Shown: piece after piece, positions 49,679-57,843 of the stretch
Position numbering within the stretch: the first letter of the stretch is position 1
How the letters are laid out: the number at the start of each line of letters is the position of its first letter
DNA from: Kibdelosporangium philippinense
GTDB taxonomy: Bacteria; Actinomycetota; Actinomycetes; Mycobacteriales; Pseudonocardiaceae
Assembly: GCF_021390435.2 (NCBI RefSeq)
Contig: NZ_JAJVCN010000003.1
Location: 124,001-188,000 of the forward strand
Reading direction: 5' to 3'
Length of the DNA: 64,000 nucleotides
Made by a program: the position numbers and the translations under genes
The notes under the pieces: model-generated
Told to the model about the DNA's origin: nothing
Databases searched by the model: none
The model's input: only the letters and a program-made list of their open reading frames with translations

Positions 49679-50776
49679 TCACCACCCCCGCACACGGGGC
49701 CAGACGGACTCGATCATGCGAGAACCTTTCGTCACTTGGTACTGGTCGTGCTGCGCGGCGGTGGCGCAGGCGTGATTCGGCAGAATGCGCAGCCGCGTGC
49801 CGACGGGAATGTCCGGGAGCTCAGCGGTGCTCCCTGGCCGGACCGACAGGATTCCGTGCTCCTGGCTGGCCTCGGTCATCAGCAGGTCAGCGAAGAGGGC
49901 GCCATCGAGGTCAGCGACCAGGCCGTAGCCCTGATCCACGCGCTGACGAGCGGTGCCGCGGTCCCGGGAAGTCGCCATCCACCCGCCGTCGGTGAGGATC
50001 CAGCCCTTGTCCGGGCGATGCCCGATGACCGTGGTGACCACAGTCATCGCGAGATCCTGGATCTCGCACACGCCAATGCCCACCATGACCAGGTCGAAAA
50101 ACACGAAGTTGCCCGCGCGCACCTCGGTCACGCCGGTCAGGTCCTCCGCGAAATGCGCGGTCGGCGTCGATCCGACGCTCACCATGGGCGACTGAAACCC
50201 TTCCGCCCGAAGGAATTCCGCGACCTGCACGGCGCAGCGGCGCTCGTTTTCAGCGGCTGCGGCCAACGCCGAGGGACTGTCGGCGTAGTACGACTCCCCT
50301 GCGTGGGTCAGCACTCCACGCAGGCCGTCCTGCAGTGATCGCGCGATGTCCACAATGGCCGGATCGTCCGGTACGACGCCACCTCGATGGCCGTCGCAGT
50401 CGACCTCGATCAGGGCCGGAACCCGTTTAGCAGCAACAGCATCGGCTTGTTCCACACTGTCAACAAGCACCACGAGGTCCACGCCGCGTTCACGCAAGGC
50501 AGCGACCCGGTCAAGCTTGTCCGGCGCGATGCCAACGGCGTAAAGGATGTCGGTGAAACCCTGTTGAGCAAAGGCTTCCGCCTCGGCGAGGGTCGACACC
50601 GTGATCGGACCAACCCCGTCGTCGAACAACATTCGAGCCACCTCAACGCTTTTCGCAGTCTTGAGATGGGGGCGAAGTGTGGTTCCCAAGCGGCCGCGCA
50701 ACCTGGCGATGTTTGTTTCGACTTTGTCCTTGTCCAGCACCAGAAACGGCGTCATGAGCGATTCGAGCGTGGTCAT
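49679..50776 (-). CDS. DSD1/D-threonine aldolase-type PLP enzyme
   Basis: The 365-aa fold-type III PLP protein has LMTPFLVLDKDKVETNIARL then LRPHLKTAKS, where the first Lys is the PLP Schiff-base residue. The barrel follows, and the C-terminal zinc-site motif ILPNHACATAAQHDQY (His and Cys ligands) is typical of D-serine dehydratase and D-threonine aldolase relatives. These act on beta-hydroxy-D-amino acids, including hydroxyaspartate. The ATG at 50776 overlaps the regulator stop (ATGA), so it is coupled to it. Confidence 0.87.
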   Translation of the reverse strand: MTTLESLMTPFLVLDKDKVETNIARLRGRLGTTLRPHLKTAKSVEVARMLFDDGVGPITVSTLAEAEAFAQQGFTDILYAVGIAPDKLDRVAALRERGVDLVVLVDSVEQADAVAAKRVPALIEVDCDGHRGGVVPDDPAIVDIARSLQDGLRGVLTHAGESYYADSPSALAAAAENERRCAVQVAEFLRAEGFQSPMVSVGSTPTAHFAEDLTGVTEVRAGNFVFFDLVMVGIGVCEIQDLAMTVVTTVIGHRPDKGWILTDGGWMATSRDRGTARQRVDQGYGLVADLDGALFADLLMTEASQEHGILSVRPGSTAELPDIPVGTRLRILPNHACATAAQHDQYQVTKGSRMIESVWPRVRGW

Positions 50777-51405
50777 GATTCCTGCTTCCGGCATTCCGAG
50801 AGATCCGCGTACAACCCTGATCGAGATATGCCGAGGCGCTCGGCGACCCGGAGCGCCGCGTTGCGCACGGCGAATACGCCGCGCTCATCGAGAGCCTTGA
50901 TCAAGCCGAGCCGCTCGACCCGGTTGAGCGCGGCGAATGGCTTGCCCCGCACCAGTTCTTCCTTACGCACCACCGCGTCGACCACTTCAGCGAAGTCGTC
51001 GGTGAAGGTCGTTGGCGCGACTTCCACCGAGGTCGTGCCCGCCAGCGCGGACAGGAGGTCGCCCGCCTGCCGCAGGGCGGTCACGTCGATGTTCACGCAC
51101 AGTGCGCCGAAAACGTGGCCTTCCTCGTCGCGCAACGGCATGGTCGAGGACTTGACGACGCGTCCGTCCGGCGTGCTTGTGACGTAGTTCAAGTCGTTCT
51201 CCGCCAGATCGCCTTTGGCCAGCACCGCGAGCCCGATTTCGCTCAGTGATCCGCCGACCCGGCGGCCGGTCACGTCTCCGGCCACCGCCACCACCGACCG
51301 CTCCCCCTGGCGGTAGTCGTGCAGGACGACCTCGCACGACGGGCCGAACGTCGCCGCCAAGCCTTCAATGACCGGCCGTAGCGCGGCCAGGATCGCATCC
51401 GACAT
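50773..51405 (-). CDS. DauR/YheO-type transcriptional regulator
   Basis: The 210-aa protein has a PAS-like YheO sensor domain (FGPSCEVVLHDYR, LCVNIDVTAL). A C-terminal helix-turn-helix (RNAALRVAERLGISRSGLYADL) has the usual order for DauR/YheO regulators. DauR represses D-arginine catabolism in Pseudomonas, where its operon includes an ornithine-cyclodeaminase-family enzyme, as here. It is the first gene of a three-gene minus-strand operon. A perfect inverted repeat lies 10 bp upstream of its start, a likely autoregulatory operator. Confidence 0.9.
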   Translation of the reverse strand: MSDAILAALRPVIEGLAATFGPSCEVVLHDYRQGERSVVAVAGDVTGRRVGGSLSEIGLAVLAKGDLAENDLNYVTSTPDGRVVKSSTMPLRDEEGHVFGALCVNIDVTALRQAGDLLSALAGTTSVEVAPTTFTDDFAEVVDAVVRKEELVRGKPFAALNRVERLGLIKALDERGVFAVRNAALRVAERLGISRSGLYADLSECRKQES

Positions 51406-51414
51406 GCGTCCGAG

Positions 51415-51453
51415 TCTAGACTAAAAATCCAGATCTTGGATTTTTAGTCTAGA
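51415..51453. promoter_or_regulatory. Perfect 17-bp inverted repeat, likely DauR-type operator
   Basis: The left arm TCTAGACTAAAAATCCA (51415-51431) and right arm TGGATTTTTAGTCTAGA (51437-51453) are exact reverse complements around GATCT. It stands between the regulator start (51405) and pyrD (51501), in sharp AT contrast to its surroundings. It could influence both promoters. Confidence 0.8.
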
Positions 51454-51500
51454 TCGAGGTGGTGAGCGAGCCGCTGAGGTGACAAGGCAGCATGTAGAGC

Positions 51501-52529
51501 GTGTACAAGCTGATTCGACGGGCTCTTTTCCGGTTCGGCGGTGGGGACGCGGAGGTCGCGCACCACCAGACCACCACGCTGCTCGCCAAGGCCGCGCCGG
51601 TGCTCGGACCATTGGGGACAGTGCTGAACGTCGACGCGCCGGTGACGGTGTTCGGCGTGCGGTTCCCCAACCCAGTCGGCTTGGCCGCCGGAATGGACAA
51701 GGACGGCACCGCCCTGCACGCGTGGCCAGCTCTGGGATTCGGGTTCGTCGAAGTCGGTACGGTGACTGCGATCGCGCAACCCGGCAACCCGAAACCCCGG
51801 TTGTTCCGGCTTGTCGACAGCGAGGCCGTGATCAACCGGATGGGGTTCAACAACTCGGGCGCCGACGCGCTCGCCAGCCGGTTGCTGGACGGCCGGAAGC
51901 CCAAGGTGCCGTTGGGAATCAGCATCGGAAAGTCCAAAGTAGTCCCGGTCGAGCAAGCGGTTGAGGACTACCGGCAGTCGCTGCGGACGCTCTACTCGTA
52001 CGGCGACTACTTCGCCGTGAATGTCAGCTCCCCCAACACTCCTGGGCTGCGTGGCCTGCAGGACCGCACGGCACTGAGCGAACTGCTGGCCGAATTGACG
52101 TTGGAGTGCAAGGCTTTGGCCGAACGAGACCGGTCCACACCAAGGCCGCTGCTCGTGAAGATCGCGCCGGATCTGACCGACGACGCGATCGCGGAAGTCC
52201 TTGAGGTGTGCGATGAACACGGTGTCAGCGGCGTGATCGCGACCAACACCACGCTCAGCCGTGACGGCATCGCGCCCGCGGATCAGCACCTGAGCGGCGA
52301 GGCCGGTGGGCTCAGCGGACGACCGTTGACCGTGCGTGCGCGTGAAGTCGTGTCCTTTGTGCACAAACAGACCGGTGGCAACCTGCCGATCATCGGGGTC
52401 GGCGGAATCATGGACGCCGACGACGCGGCACGGATGTTCGACGCTGGCGCCAGTCTTGTCCAGCTGTACACCGGCTTCATCTACGGCGGGCCGGGTCTGG
52501 TGCGCAGAATCAGTCGTTCCCGACGGTGA
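51501..52529 (+). CDS. pyrD: Dihydroorotate dehydrogenase (quinone), class 2
   Basis: The 342-aa FMN enzyme has an N-terminal membrane-associating helix (MYKLIRRALFRFGGGDAEVA). Characteristic motifs are GLAAGMDKDGTALHAWPALG, EVGTVTAIAQPGNPKPR, RMGFNNSGAD and NVSSPNTPGLR, whose catalytic Ser marks class 2. VGGIMDADDA lies near the end. It oxidises dihydroorotate to orotate with quinone in pyrimidine synthesis. It starts with GTG at 51501. A nucleobase permease gene follows convergently. Confidence 0.95.
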   Translation: MYKLIRRALFRFGGGDAEVAHHQTTTLLAKAAPVLGPLGTVLNVDAPVTVFGVRFPNPVGLAAGMDKDGTALHAWPALGFGFVEVGTVTAIAQPGNPKPRLFRLVDSEAVINRMGFNNSGADALASRLLDGRKPKVPLGISIGKSKVVPVEQAVEDYRQSLRTLYSYGDYFAVNVSSPNTPGLRGLQDRTALSELLAELTLECKALAERDRSTPRPLLVKIAPDLTDDAIAEVLEVCDEHGVSGVIATNTTLSRDGIAPADQHLSGEAGGLSGRPLTVRAREVVSFVHKQTGGNLPIIGVGGIMDADDAARMFDAGASLVQLYTGFIYGGPGLVRRISRSRR

Positions 52530-52564
52530 CCGCGAATCCGCCGTTGGTGTTCCAGGTCATCTGA

Positions 52565-53836
52565 TCAGGTGAACTTGGGCCCTTGGTTGTCCCGACGCAC
52601 CCGCAGCCGCCGTACAACTGGATAGAGGACGACGATCACGAGCGAGCCCCACGCGACGCCGTGCAGCTCAAGTCCCCAGATAGAGACGGTCAAATCGCCA
52701 ACCCCGGCGATGATGGCGGCGCCCGCGATCATCATCGTGACCGGGTTGGTCAGGTCGATTTTGCTCTGCGCCCAAATCCGGACACCGAGCATGCCGAGCA
52801 GCCCGAACAGACCGATGCCCAACCCGCCGACCACGCCAGGCGGCATCGTGTCGATCAGGGCGGTGAACTTCGGCATGAACGCGAGCAGCACCGCGCACAC
52901 CGCGGCCATCGCGCACGCGGCTGTCGACAGCACCTTTGTCGCGACCATCAATCCGGTGTTCGCTGGGTAGGCCGTAGTGCCCGTACCGCCTGCGGCCCCG
53001 GCGAGTGCTGTCGAGATTCCGTTGGCGATCAACGTGTCACCGATGCTGGGGTCAAGGTCCTGCCCGCTGATCGCGGCAATGGCCTTGACGTGCGCAACCA
53101 TCTCGGCGACCAGCACCAACACGACCGGCACCGACAACACCATCACCGACGGCAGCAGCTCAGGTGCGTGAAACTCCGGCACGCCAAACCATGGCGCGTT
53201 GATCAGCGCGTCGACCTTCGCCGTCTCTATGCGACCCGTCGCGATTGCGACGAGCCAACCGACACCCACCCCGACCAACAACGCGAGCCTCGCGAGCATG
53301 CCACGTGACAACACGAGACACAGCAGAATGGCTCCCACGGTGACCGCGCCTATGCCCGGCTGCGATTGGAACGGGTCCGCGGCGTACGGCGCCATGCTCA
53401 ACCCGATGAGGAGTACAAGCCCACCGGTGACGACCGGCGGCAGCACTGATTCGAGGAGGCGTACACCCAACGCCTTGACCGCGATACCGAACACGATCAG
53501 GATGCCGCCCGCGACAACGACAGCGCCCAGTTGCGCCGCGACTCCGTGTTGCTTCGCCGCGACCAGTGGCGCCATGAACGCGAAGGACGAACCGAGGTAA
53601 CCCGGCACACGGTTACGCGTGACGACGAGGAAGATGATCGTGCCGACGCCGGAGAAGAGAAGCGTGGTACTCGGCGGCAGGCCGACCGCGACCGGGACGA
53701 AGACCGTCGCACTGATCATGGCGGCGACGTGTTGCACGCCAAAGCCCGCCATCACCGGCCAGCTGAGTCGCTCACGGGCGCCGATCAGCTCACCGTCGCG
53801 TACCCGGCGTCCGTCGCCGTGTACGGACCACAGCAT
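52565..53836 (-). CDS. NCS2-family nucleobase permease (uracil/xanthine type)
   Basis: The 423-aa protein has about 12-14 hydrophobic segments. Visible NCS2 landmarks are SWPVMAGFGVQHVAAMISAT at the N-terminus, the binding-loop Glu in VLVAEMVAHVKAIAAISG and GLTLL-like NGISTALAGAAGGTGTTAYPAN-type TM10 sequence. Transport of uracil or a related base fits the neighbour pyrD. I take the ATG at 53836; a longer start at 53923 would add a hydrophilic extension of 29 residues without support. Confidence 0.88.
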   Translation of the reverse strand: MLWSVHGDGRRVRDGELIGARERLSWPVMAGFGVQHVAAMISATVFVPVAVGLPPSTTLLFSGVGTIIFLVVTRNRVPGYLGSSFAFMAPLVAAKQHGVAAQLGAVVVAGGILIVFGIAVKALGVRLLESVLPPVVTGGLVLLIGLSMAPYAADPFQSQPGIGAVTVGAILLCLVLSRGMLARLALLVGVGVGWLVAIATGRIETAKVDALINAPWFGVPEFHAPELLPSVMVLSVPVVLVLVAEMVAHVKAIAAISGQDLDPSIGDTLIANGISTALAGAAGGTGTTAYPANTGLMVATKVLSTAACAMAAVCAVLLAFMPKFTALIDTMPPGVVGGLGIGLFGLLGMLGVRIWAQSKIDLTNPVTMMIAGAAIIAGVGDLTVSIWGLELHGVAWGSLVIVVLYPVVRRLRVRRDNQGPKFT

Positions 53837-54117
53837 CACCGTCGCGTCCCTTCCCCGCTGAACCTTGCGGGCATACTGCCACGTCAGGTAGCCAAGGTTG
53901 GTACGTGACCCTCCTGTTATCACACGTTTGCCCTAGCGACCTGGCAGCAAGCTGCCGCAGCGCGACGCCGGAGCTACGAAGAGTGACCATGGCGACACTC
54001 ACCGAGGTGTAGGGAGATTTCGGTGTGTCGGAACGGTGGACACGATGTGCCGCAACGGTGGACACGGTGTTCTGGAACGGTGGACACGGTGTGCCGGAAT
54101 GGTGGACACGGTGTTTT
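53837..54117. other. Interval with tandem repeats between the permease and pspM
   Basis: No gene is seen. The permease promoter should lie in the first part. The second part (54022-54109) is an array of four 22-bp repeats described separately. Confidence 0.5.
54022..54109. repeat. Four tandem 22-bp repeats
   Basis: Four consecutive 22-bp units each end in AACGGTGGACAC or AATGGTGGACAC and begin GGTGT or GATGT, with 2-5 differences between units. A fifth unit breaks off at GGTGTTTTTTAG, adjoining the pspM stop at 54118. The GTGGACAC core also resembles the TGTCCAC ends of some IS3/IS481-type elements. Confidence 0.85.
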
Positions 54118-54903
54118 TTAGCGGTCGGGGAAGATTTCTCTTAGGCCTACTGCCAGTCCGTGCAGGCGGTCTGTGGCGTCGGTGAGGGCGAAGTTGTCCG
54201 GGCTGCTGGACGAGCTGGCGGCGACGAGGCGGCCGGCGGCGGCGATGAGGGCGCCGTAACCCTCAAGGCCTTCCTCAAGCTGTTCCTTCATTCGAAGTAC
54301 GCCTTCGGATAAAGCATGTCGGTCGGCCGCCGGTGCCATGTCACGGGCGCGTTCAACGGCTTGCAATTCGGCAGCCACTTCACGCAGTGCACTCGCGGCC
54401 TCCGCGCCTGATTGGCGCGCTTGCTCCACCGAGTCCGCTGGCACCGCACTTCTTGGCGAGCTGAGCTGGCGGAGTAAGTCCGCCAGCACTCGTTCTGCGT
54501 CCTGCAATCGCTCCATTGGTTCCCGGGCCGCGGACCTGGCAGGCGGAAGCGAAGGCTTCGCGGTGGGGGCCGGGGTGCGATTCAGCCTGCGCAGGCGGCC
54601 TCCGGACTTCGCCCCCAGCGCGAATGAGCCAAGGGCGAAGACGCCGATCACGGCACCCATCAGCATTGCTTCGACGCCAGCGGTCCCTGTGGCGATCACC
54701 GCGCCGACTACCGCGAGCAGCAAGCCGAGGAAGACGAAGAACCACATTGCCGCGGCCGCGCGTTTCTTGCGGCGTTCATGTTTGACCGCCGGGTCTCCGA
54801 AACGGGCCAGTTGGGCGCGGACCTGGTCGGCGACCTGGCCGCGTAGCTGCTTTTCCACAAGCTGGCGAAGTTCAAGGAAATCGCCCCTACGCGGCCTGTC
54901 CAC
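54118..54903 (-). CDS. pspM: Phage-shock membrane protein PspM-like
   Basis: The 261-aa protein has a charged N-terminal helix (RQLVEKQLRGQVADQVRAQL) and two adjacent transmembrane segments at about residues 52-72 and 76-98. A Pro-rich linker and a long helical C-terminus follow. Gene order clgR-pspA-pspM and this architecture match Rv2743c, which forms an envelope-stress chain with PspA and ClgR in mycobacteria. It begins with ATG 20 bp after the pspA stop, so the two are one transcript. Confidence 0.82.
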   Translation of the reverse strand: MDRPRRGDFLELRQLVEKQLRGQVADQVRAQLARFGDPAVKHERRKKRAAAAMWFFVFLGLLLAVVGAVIATGTAGVEAMLMGAVIGVFALGSFALGAKSGGRLRRLNRTPAPTAKPSLPPARSAAREPMERLQDAERVLADLLRQLSSPRSAVPADSVEQARQSGAEAASALREVAAELQAVERARDMAPAADRHALSEGVLRMKEQLEEGLEGYGALIAAAGRLVAASSSSSPDNFALTDATDRLHGLAVGLREIFPDR

Positions 54904-54923
54904 AGGTCACATCCTTTGTAGTT

Positions 54924-55760
54924 TCAGTTGCCTTGCTGGTTCGCCCGCTGTTCCTGCGCCACTCGCTGCTGGATCTCGGCCTGGATGTTGGCCGTTGGGT
55001 TCGCCGCGGTCGGCTGGCCGCTGGTCACCTGCTTCGCTCCACCGGACATGGACGCGCGGATCTGCTCGAGCCGGGACTGGCCAGCCAGCTCCGAGGTGGA
55101 GGCCTGCACCTCCATCATCCGGCCCTGTACGGAGTTCTGTGCCAGCTCCGCCGATCCAAGCGCGGTCGTGTAGCGCTTCTCGATCTTGTCGCGGACCTCT
55201 TCGAGCGATGGGACGTTGCCGGGCGCGGCCAGTTCGCTCATCTGGTTGAGCGAGCGGGAGACCTGCTCCTGCATCTTGGCCTGCTCGAGCTGGCTGAGCA
55301 GCTTCGTGCGCTCGGCCAGCTTCTGCTGCAGGACCATCGCGTTGCGCTCGACTGCCTGCTTGGCCTGCGCGGCCGCCTGCAGTGACTGGTCGTGCAGCGT
55401 CTTGAGGTCTTCGATGCCCTGCTCCGAGGTCACCAGCTGGGTCGCGAAGGACTGCGCGGCCTGCTCGAACTGGCCTGCTTTCGCCTCGTCGCCCTTGGCG
55501 CGCGCCTCGTCGGCGAGCACGAGCGCCTGGCGGGCCGAGGCCTGCAGCTTCTCCACCTCGCCGAGCTGGCGGTTGAGCTTCATCTCCAGCTGACGCTGGT
55601 TTCCGATCACCGCTGCGGCCTGCTGCGAGAGGGCCTGGTGCTGGCGCTGCGCCTCCTCGATGGCCTGCTGGATCTGTACCTTCGGGTCGGCGTGCTCGTC
55701 AATCTTGGACGAGAACGACGCCATGAGATACTTCCAGAACTTCACAAAAGGGTTGGCCAT
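54924..55760 (-). CDS. pspA: PspA/IM30 membrane-stress protein
   Basis: The 278-aa protein is helical throughout. The N-terminal amphipathic segment is MANPFVKFWKYLMASFSSKI, then the family motif DPKVQIQQAIEEAQRQHQAL and long coiled-coil stretches rich in Gln, Ala and Glu. A Thr/Pro/Gln tail ends the protein. PspA oligomers coat and stabilise the cytoplasmic membrane and in actinobacteria bind the activator ClgR. It lies downstream of clgR with about 300 bp between. Confidence 0.95.
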   Translation of the reverse strand: MANPFVKFWKYLMASFSSKIDEHADPKVQIQQAIEEAQRQHQALSQQAAAVIGNQRQLEMKLNRQLGEVEKLQASARQALVLADEARAKGDEAKAGQFEQAAQSFATQLVTSEQGIEDLKTLHDQSLQAAAQAKQAVERNAMVLQQKLAERTKLLSQLEQAKMQEQVSRSLNQMSELAAPGNVPSLEEVRDKIEKRYTTALGSAELAQNSVQGRMMEVQASTSELAGQSRLEQIRASMSGGAKQVTSGQPTAANPTANIQAEIQQRVAQEQRANQQGN

Positions 55761-56010
55761 CTCCTCCGCCTGCCTTCTTGCGTACTACGGCTGCCCACAG
55801 GCAACGACCCGGGTACCTGTCCTGGTTCCATCGTGTCAGGTGCGCGATTGTCGTTCCACCGGGCCCAGGGGTAAATCAGGGATGGCCCTGATCATTCCCC
55901 ACGGGTCTGCCGGACGACAGTCAGTTGACCTCCTTGAGATCTCCGGAACCCCTGACATCGAACTTAACCCTGTTGCGCGCGCCTGGCCGCAGATTCATGC
56001 AAATGACAGA

Positions 56011-56042
56011 CCGGCCGGGTCCCCATGCGGGAACCCGGCCGG
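56011..56042 (-). terminator. Hairpin after clgR
   Basis: CCGGCCGGGT (56011-56020) pairs exactly with ACCCGGCCGG (56033-56042), extended by CCC/GGG inside. It lies 16 bp past the clgR stop in the minus direction. No T-run. It may attenuate read-through into pspA. Confidence 0.7.
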
Positions 56043-56057
56043 CCTGCGTAGTAGTAG

Positions 56058-56573
56058 TTACGCCGCGAAAACGCTCGCCCTGGCGATGTCGGAACCGATC
56101 CGATGCGACAGCGTCGTCTGAATCCGCAGGTCGGAGAAGTTGTCGCCGACCACCGTGTCCAACCCGATGTCACCGGCACCCAGCAGCTCGTCCGGTACGC
56201 CAAGCGGTCCACCGTCGAGTCCAGCTGCCGACATGCTCGCTTCGCCGCCGCCACCGGACTGGGCCGGTGCGCTCGACGCGGGCTCCTCGCGCTTGGCCGC
56301 GGACTCCATCTGGGCCGATTCCAGAAGCTTGTCCGGGTCGATGCCGCTCATGTCGTTCGCGACGTTGTAGAGCAGCTCCGGCATCGGCAGCTCCAACGCG
56401 TCACAGATCGCGGCCAGCAGTTCACTGGACGCTTCCTTCTGCCCACGCTCCACCTCGGAGAGGTAGCCCAAGCTGACCCGCGCGGTCCGAGAGACCTCGC
56501 GCAGCGTGCGGCGCTGGATCGTGCGGGCATGACGGAGCCGATCACCGATCGCCTCACGCAACAGCACACTCAT
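56058..56573 (-). CDS. clgR: Transcriptional activator ClgR
   Basis: The 171-aa XRE-family regulator has its helix-turn-helix at residues about 12-65 (RHARTIQRRTLREVSRTARV, SLGYLSEVERGQKE). An acidic, flexible C-terminal part follows. It activates clp protease and psp genes in actinobacteria. The protein ends Phe-Ala-Ala; ClgR is known to be a ClpP substrate, and a terminal Ala-Ala is the expected degron. ATG 56573 is chosen because GGGAGG stands just before it; a 29-codon longer frame has no support. Confidence 0.93.
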   Translation of the reverse strand: MSVLLREAIGDRLRHARTIQRRTLREVSRTARVSLGYLSEVERGQKEASSELLAAICDALELPMPELLYNVANDMSGIDPDKLLESAQMESAAKREEPASSAPAQSGGGGEASMSAAGLDGGPLGVPDELLGAGDIGLDTVVGDNFSDLRIQTTLSHRIGSDIARASVFAA

Positions 56574-56695
56574 CGCGCCTCCCTTCACCGGCGGGCCCGT
56601 GCCGACAACGTTACCGACCCGGTAGGTCATCACGCATCGACTTGGCACGCCGTACGCCAAGGGCGAACGACTCAGCGTGGCGGAATGTTCCCCCG

Positions 56696-57199
56696 TCAGG
56701 GTGCAGTGCCACGCTCAGCGAGCAGGTCAACCGCCTTGCGCACGCTCGCCGCCCGTACTTCGTGCCGATCACCGGCAACAGTGATCGTCGCCACGTCCAC
56801 GCCTGTCGGACCGGCGATGCCGAGATGGACGGTACCGGGCGCGACGCCGTCCTGCGGGTCGGGCCCGGCGACACCGGTCAGGCCGATCCCCCACGTGGCC
56901 CCGCAGCGATCCCTTGCTCCGGTCGCCAGTTGGACAGCGACGTCCGGATCGACCGCGCCGCGAGCCGCAAGCAATTCAGGGTCGACTCCGGCAAGTCCCC
57001 ACTTGAGATCGGTCGCGTAGACCACGAACCCGCCGCGGACCACGGCGCTGGAGCCGGGCACGGTCGTCAACGCGGCCGCGACGAGACCAGCGGTGAGCGA
57101 CTCGGCAGTGGCGACCGTCTCTCCCCGATCACGCAGCGATCCGATCAACGCGACGAGCTTGCCCTCGTCCAAGCCTAGAGCATCGGACAGAGGACTCAC
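56696..57199 (-). CDS. CinA-family nicotinamide-nucleotide amidase (PncC-type)
   Basis: The 167-aa protein equals the CinA C-terminal domain alone: GETVATAESLTAGLVAAALT, SSAVVRGGFVVYATDLKWGL and GIGLTGVAGPDPQDGVAPGT. Such domains deamidate nicotinamide mononucleotide in NAD salvage. The GTG start overlaps the pgsA stop by 4 bp, so it belongs to the rimO-pgsA-cinA operon. Confidence 0.92.
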   Translation of the reverse strand: MSPLSDALGLDEGKLVALIGSLRDRGETVATAESLTAGLVAAALTTVPGSSAVVRGGFVVYATDLKWGLAGVDPELLAARGAVDPDVAVQLATGARDRCGATWGIGLTGVAGPDPQDGVAPGTVHLGIAGPTGVDVATITVAGDRHEVRAASVRKAVDLLAERGTAP

Positions 57200-57843
57200 T
57201 CGGCAGCTCGCCGCGCGCGGATGCCCTTCGCGCGAAGCCGGAAGGCACGGAACACATAGTCGAGACCGGTGACCACGGTCAGCAGGACCGCGATGCCCAT
57301 CAGCACCCAGTCGACCACGTCGAAGAACGCGGGCAGTGGCGCGAGGAAGAAGCCGATCGCGACTATCTGAGTGAGCGTCTTGGCCTTGCCACCGGGGCTG
57401 GCCGGGATGACGCCGTAGCGAATCACCCAGAAGCGCAGCAGGGTCACGCCGATCTCACGGACCGCGATCACGATCGTCACCCACCACGGCAGTTCGCCGA
57501 GGATGCTCAGGCCGAACAGGGCCGCGCCGGTCAGCGCCTTGTCCGCGATCGGGTCGGCGATCTTGCCGAAATCCGTGACCAGGCCATGTTTACGAGCCAG
57601 CCAGCCGTCGAGCTGGTCGGTGATCGAGGCAACCGCGAAGATGATCGTCGCCGCCAGCCGCCAGCCGAACGACAGACCTTCCGAAGTGAACAGCGCGACG
57701 AGGAAGACCGGGACCAGGATCAGCCGGGTGACCGTAAGGATGTTGGCCACGTTCAGCAAAGGCACCTGCCGCATCGGGACCACCGCCTCAGGCGCGGGTG
57801 CTGGCGCCTGTGTCTCGTGTGGATCGGCGGGCGCGGCGCTCAC
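57196..57843 (-). CDS. pgsA: CDP-diacylglycerol-glycerol-3-phosphate 3-phosphatidyltransferase
   Basis: The 215-aa integral membrane enzyme has the CDP-alcohol phosphotransferase motif as DQLDGWLARKHGLVTDFGKI followed by ADPIADK, all acidic residues present. About six hydrophobic helices are seen, after a Pro/Ala-rich cytosolic N-terminus. It makes phosphatidylglycerol phosphate. The GTG at 57843 overlaps the rimO stop by 4 bp. The C-terminus is basic. Confidence 0.92.
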   Translation of the reverse strand: MSAAPADPHETQAPAPAPEAVVPMRQVPLLNVANILTVTRLILVPVFLVALFTSEGLSFGWRLAATIIFAVASITDQLDGWLARKHGLVTDFGKIADPIADKALTGAALFGLSILGELPWWVTIVIAVREIGVTLLRFWVIRYGVIPASPGGKAKTLTQIVAIGFFLAPLPAFFDVVDWVLMGIAVLLTVVTGLDYVFRAFRLRAKGIRARRAAE

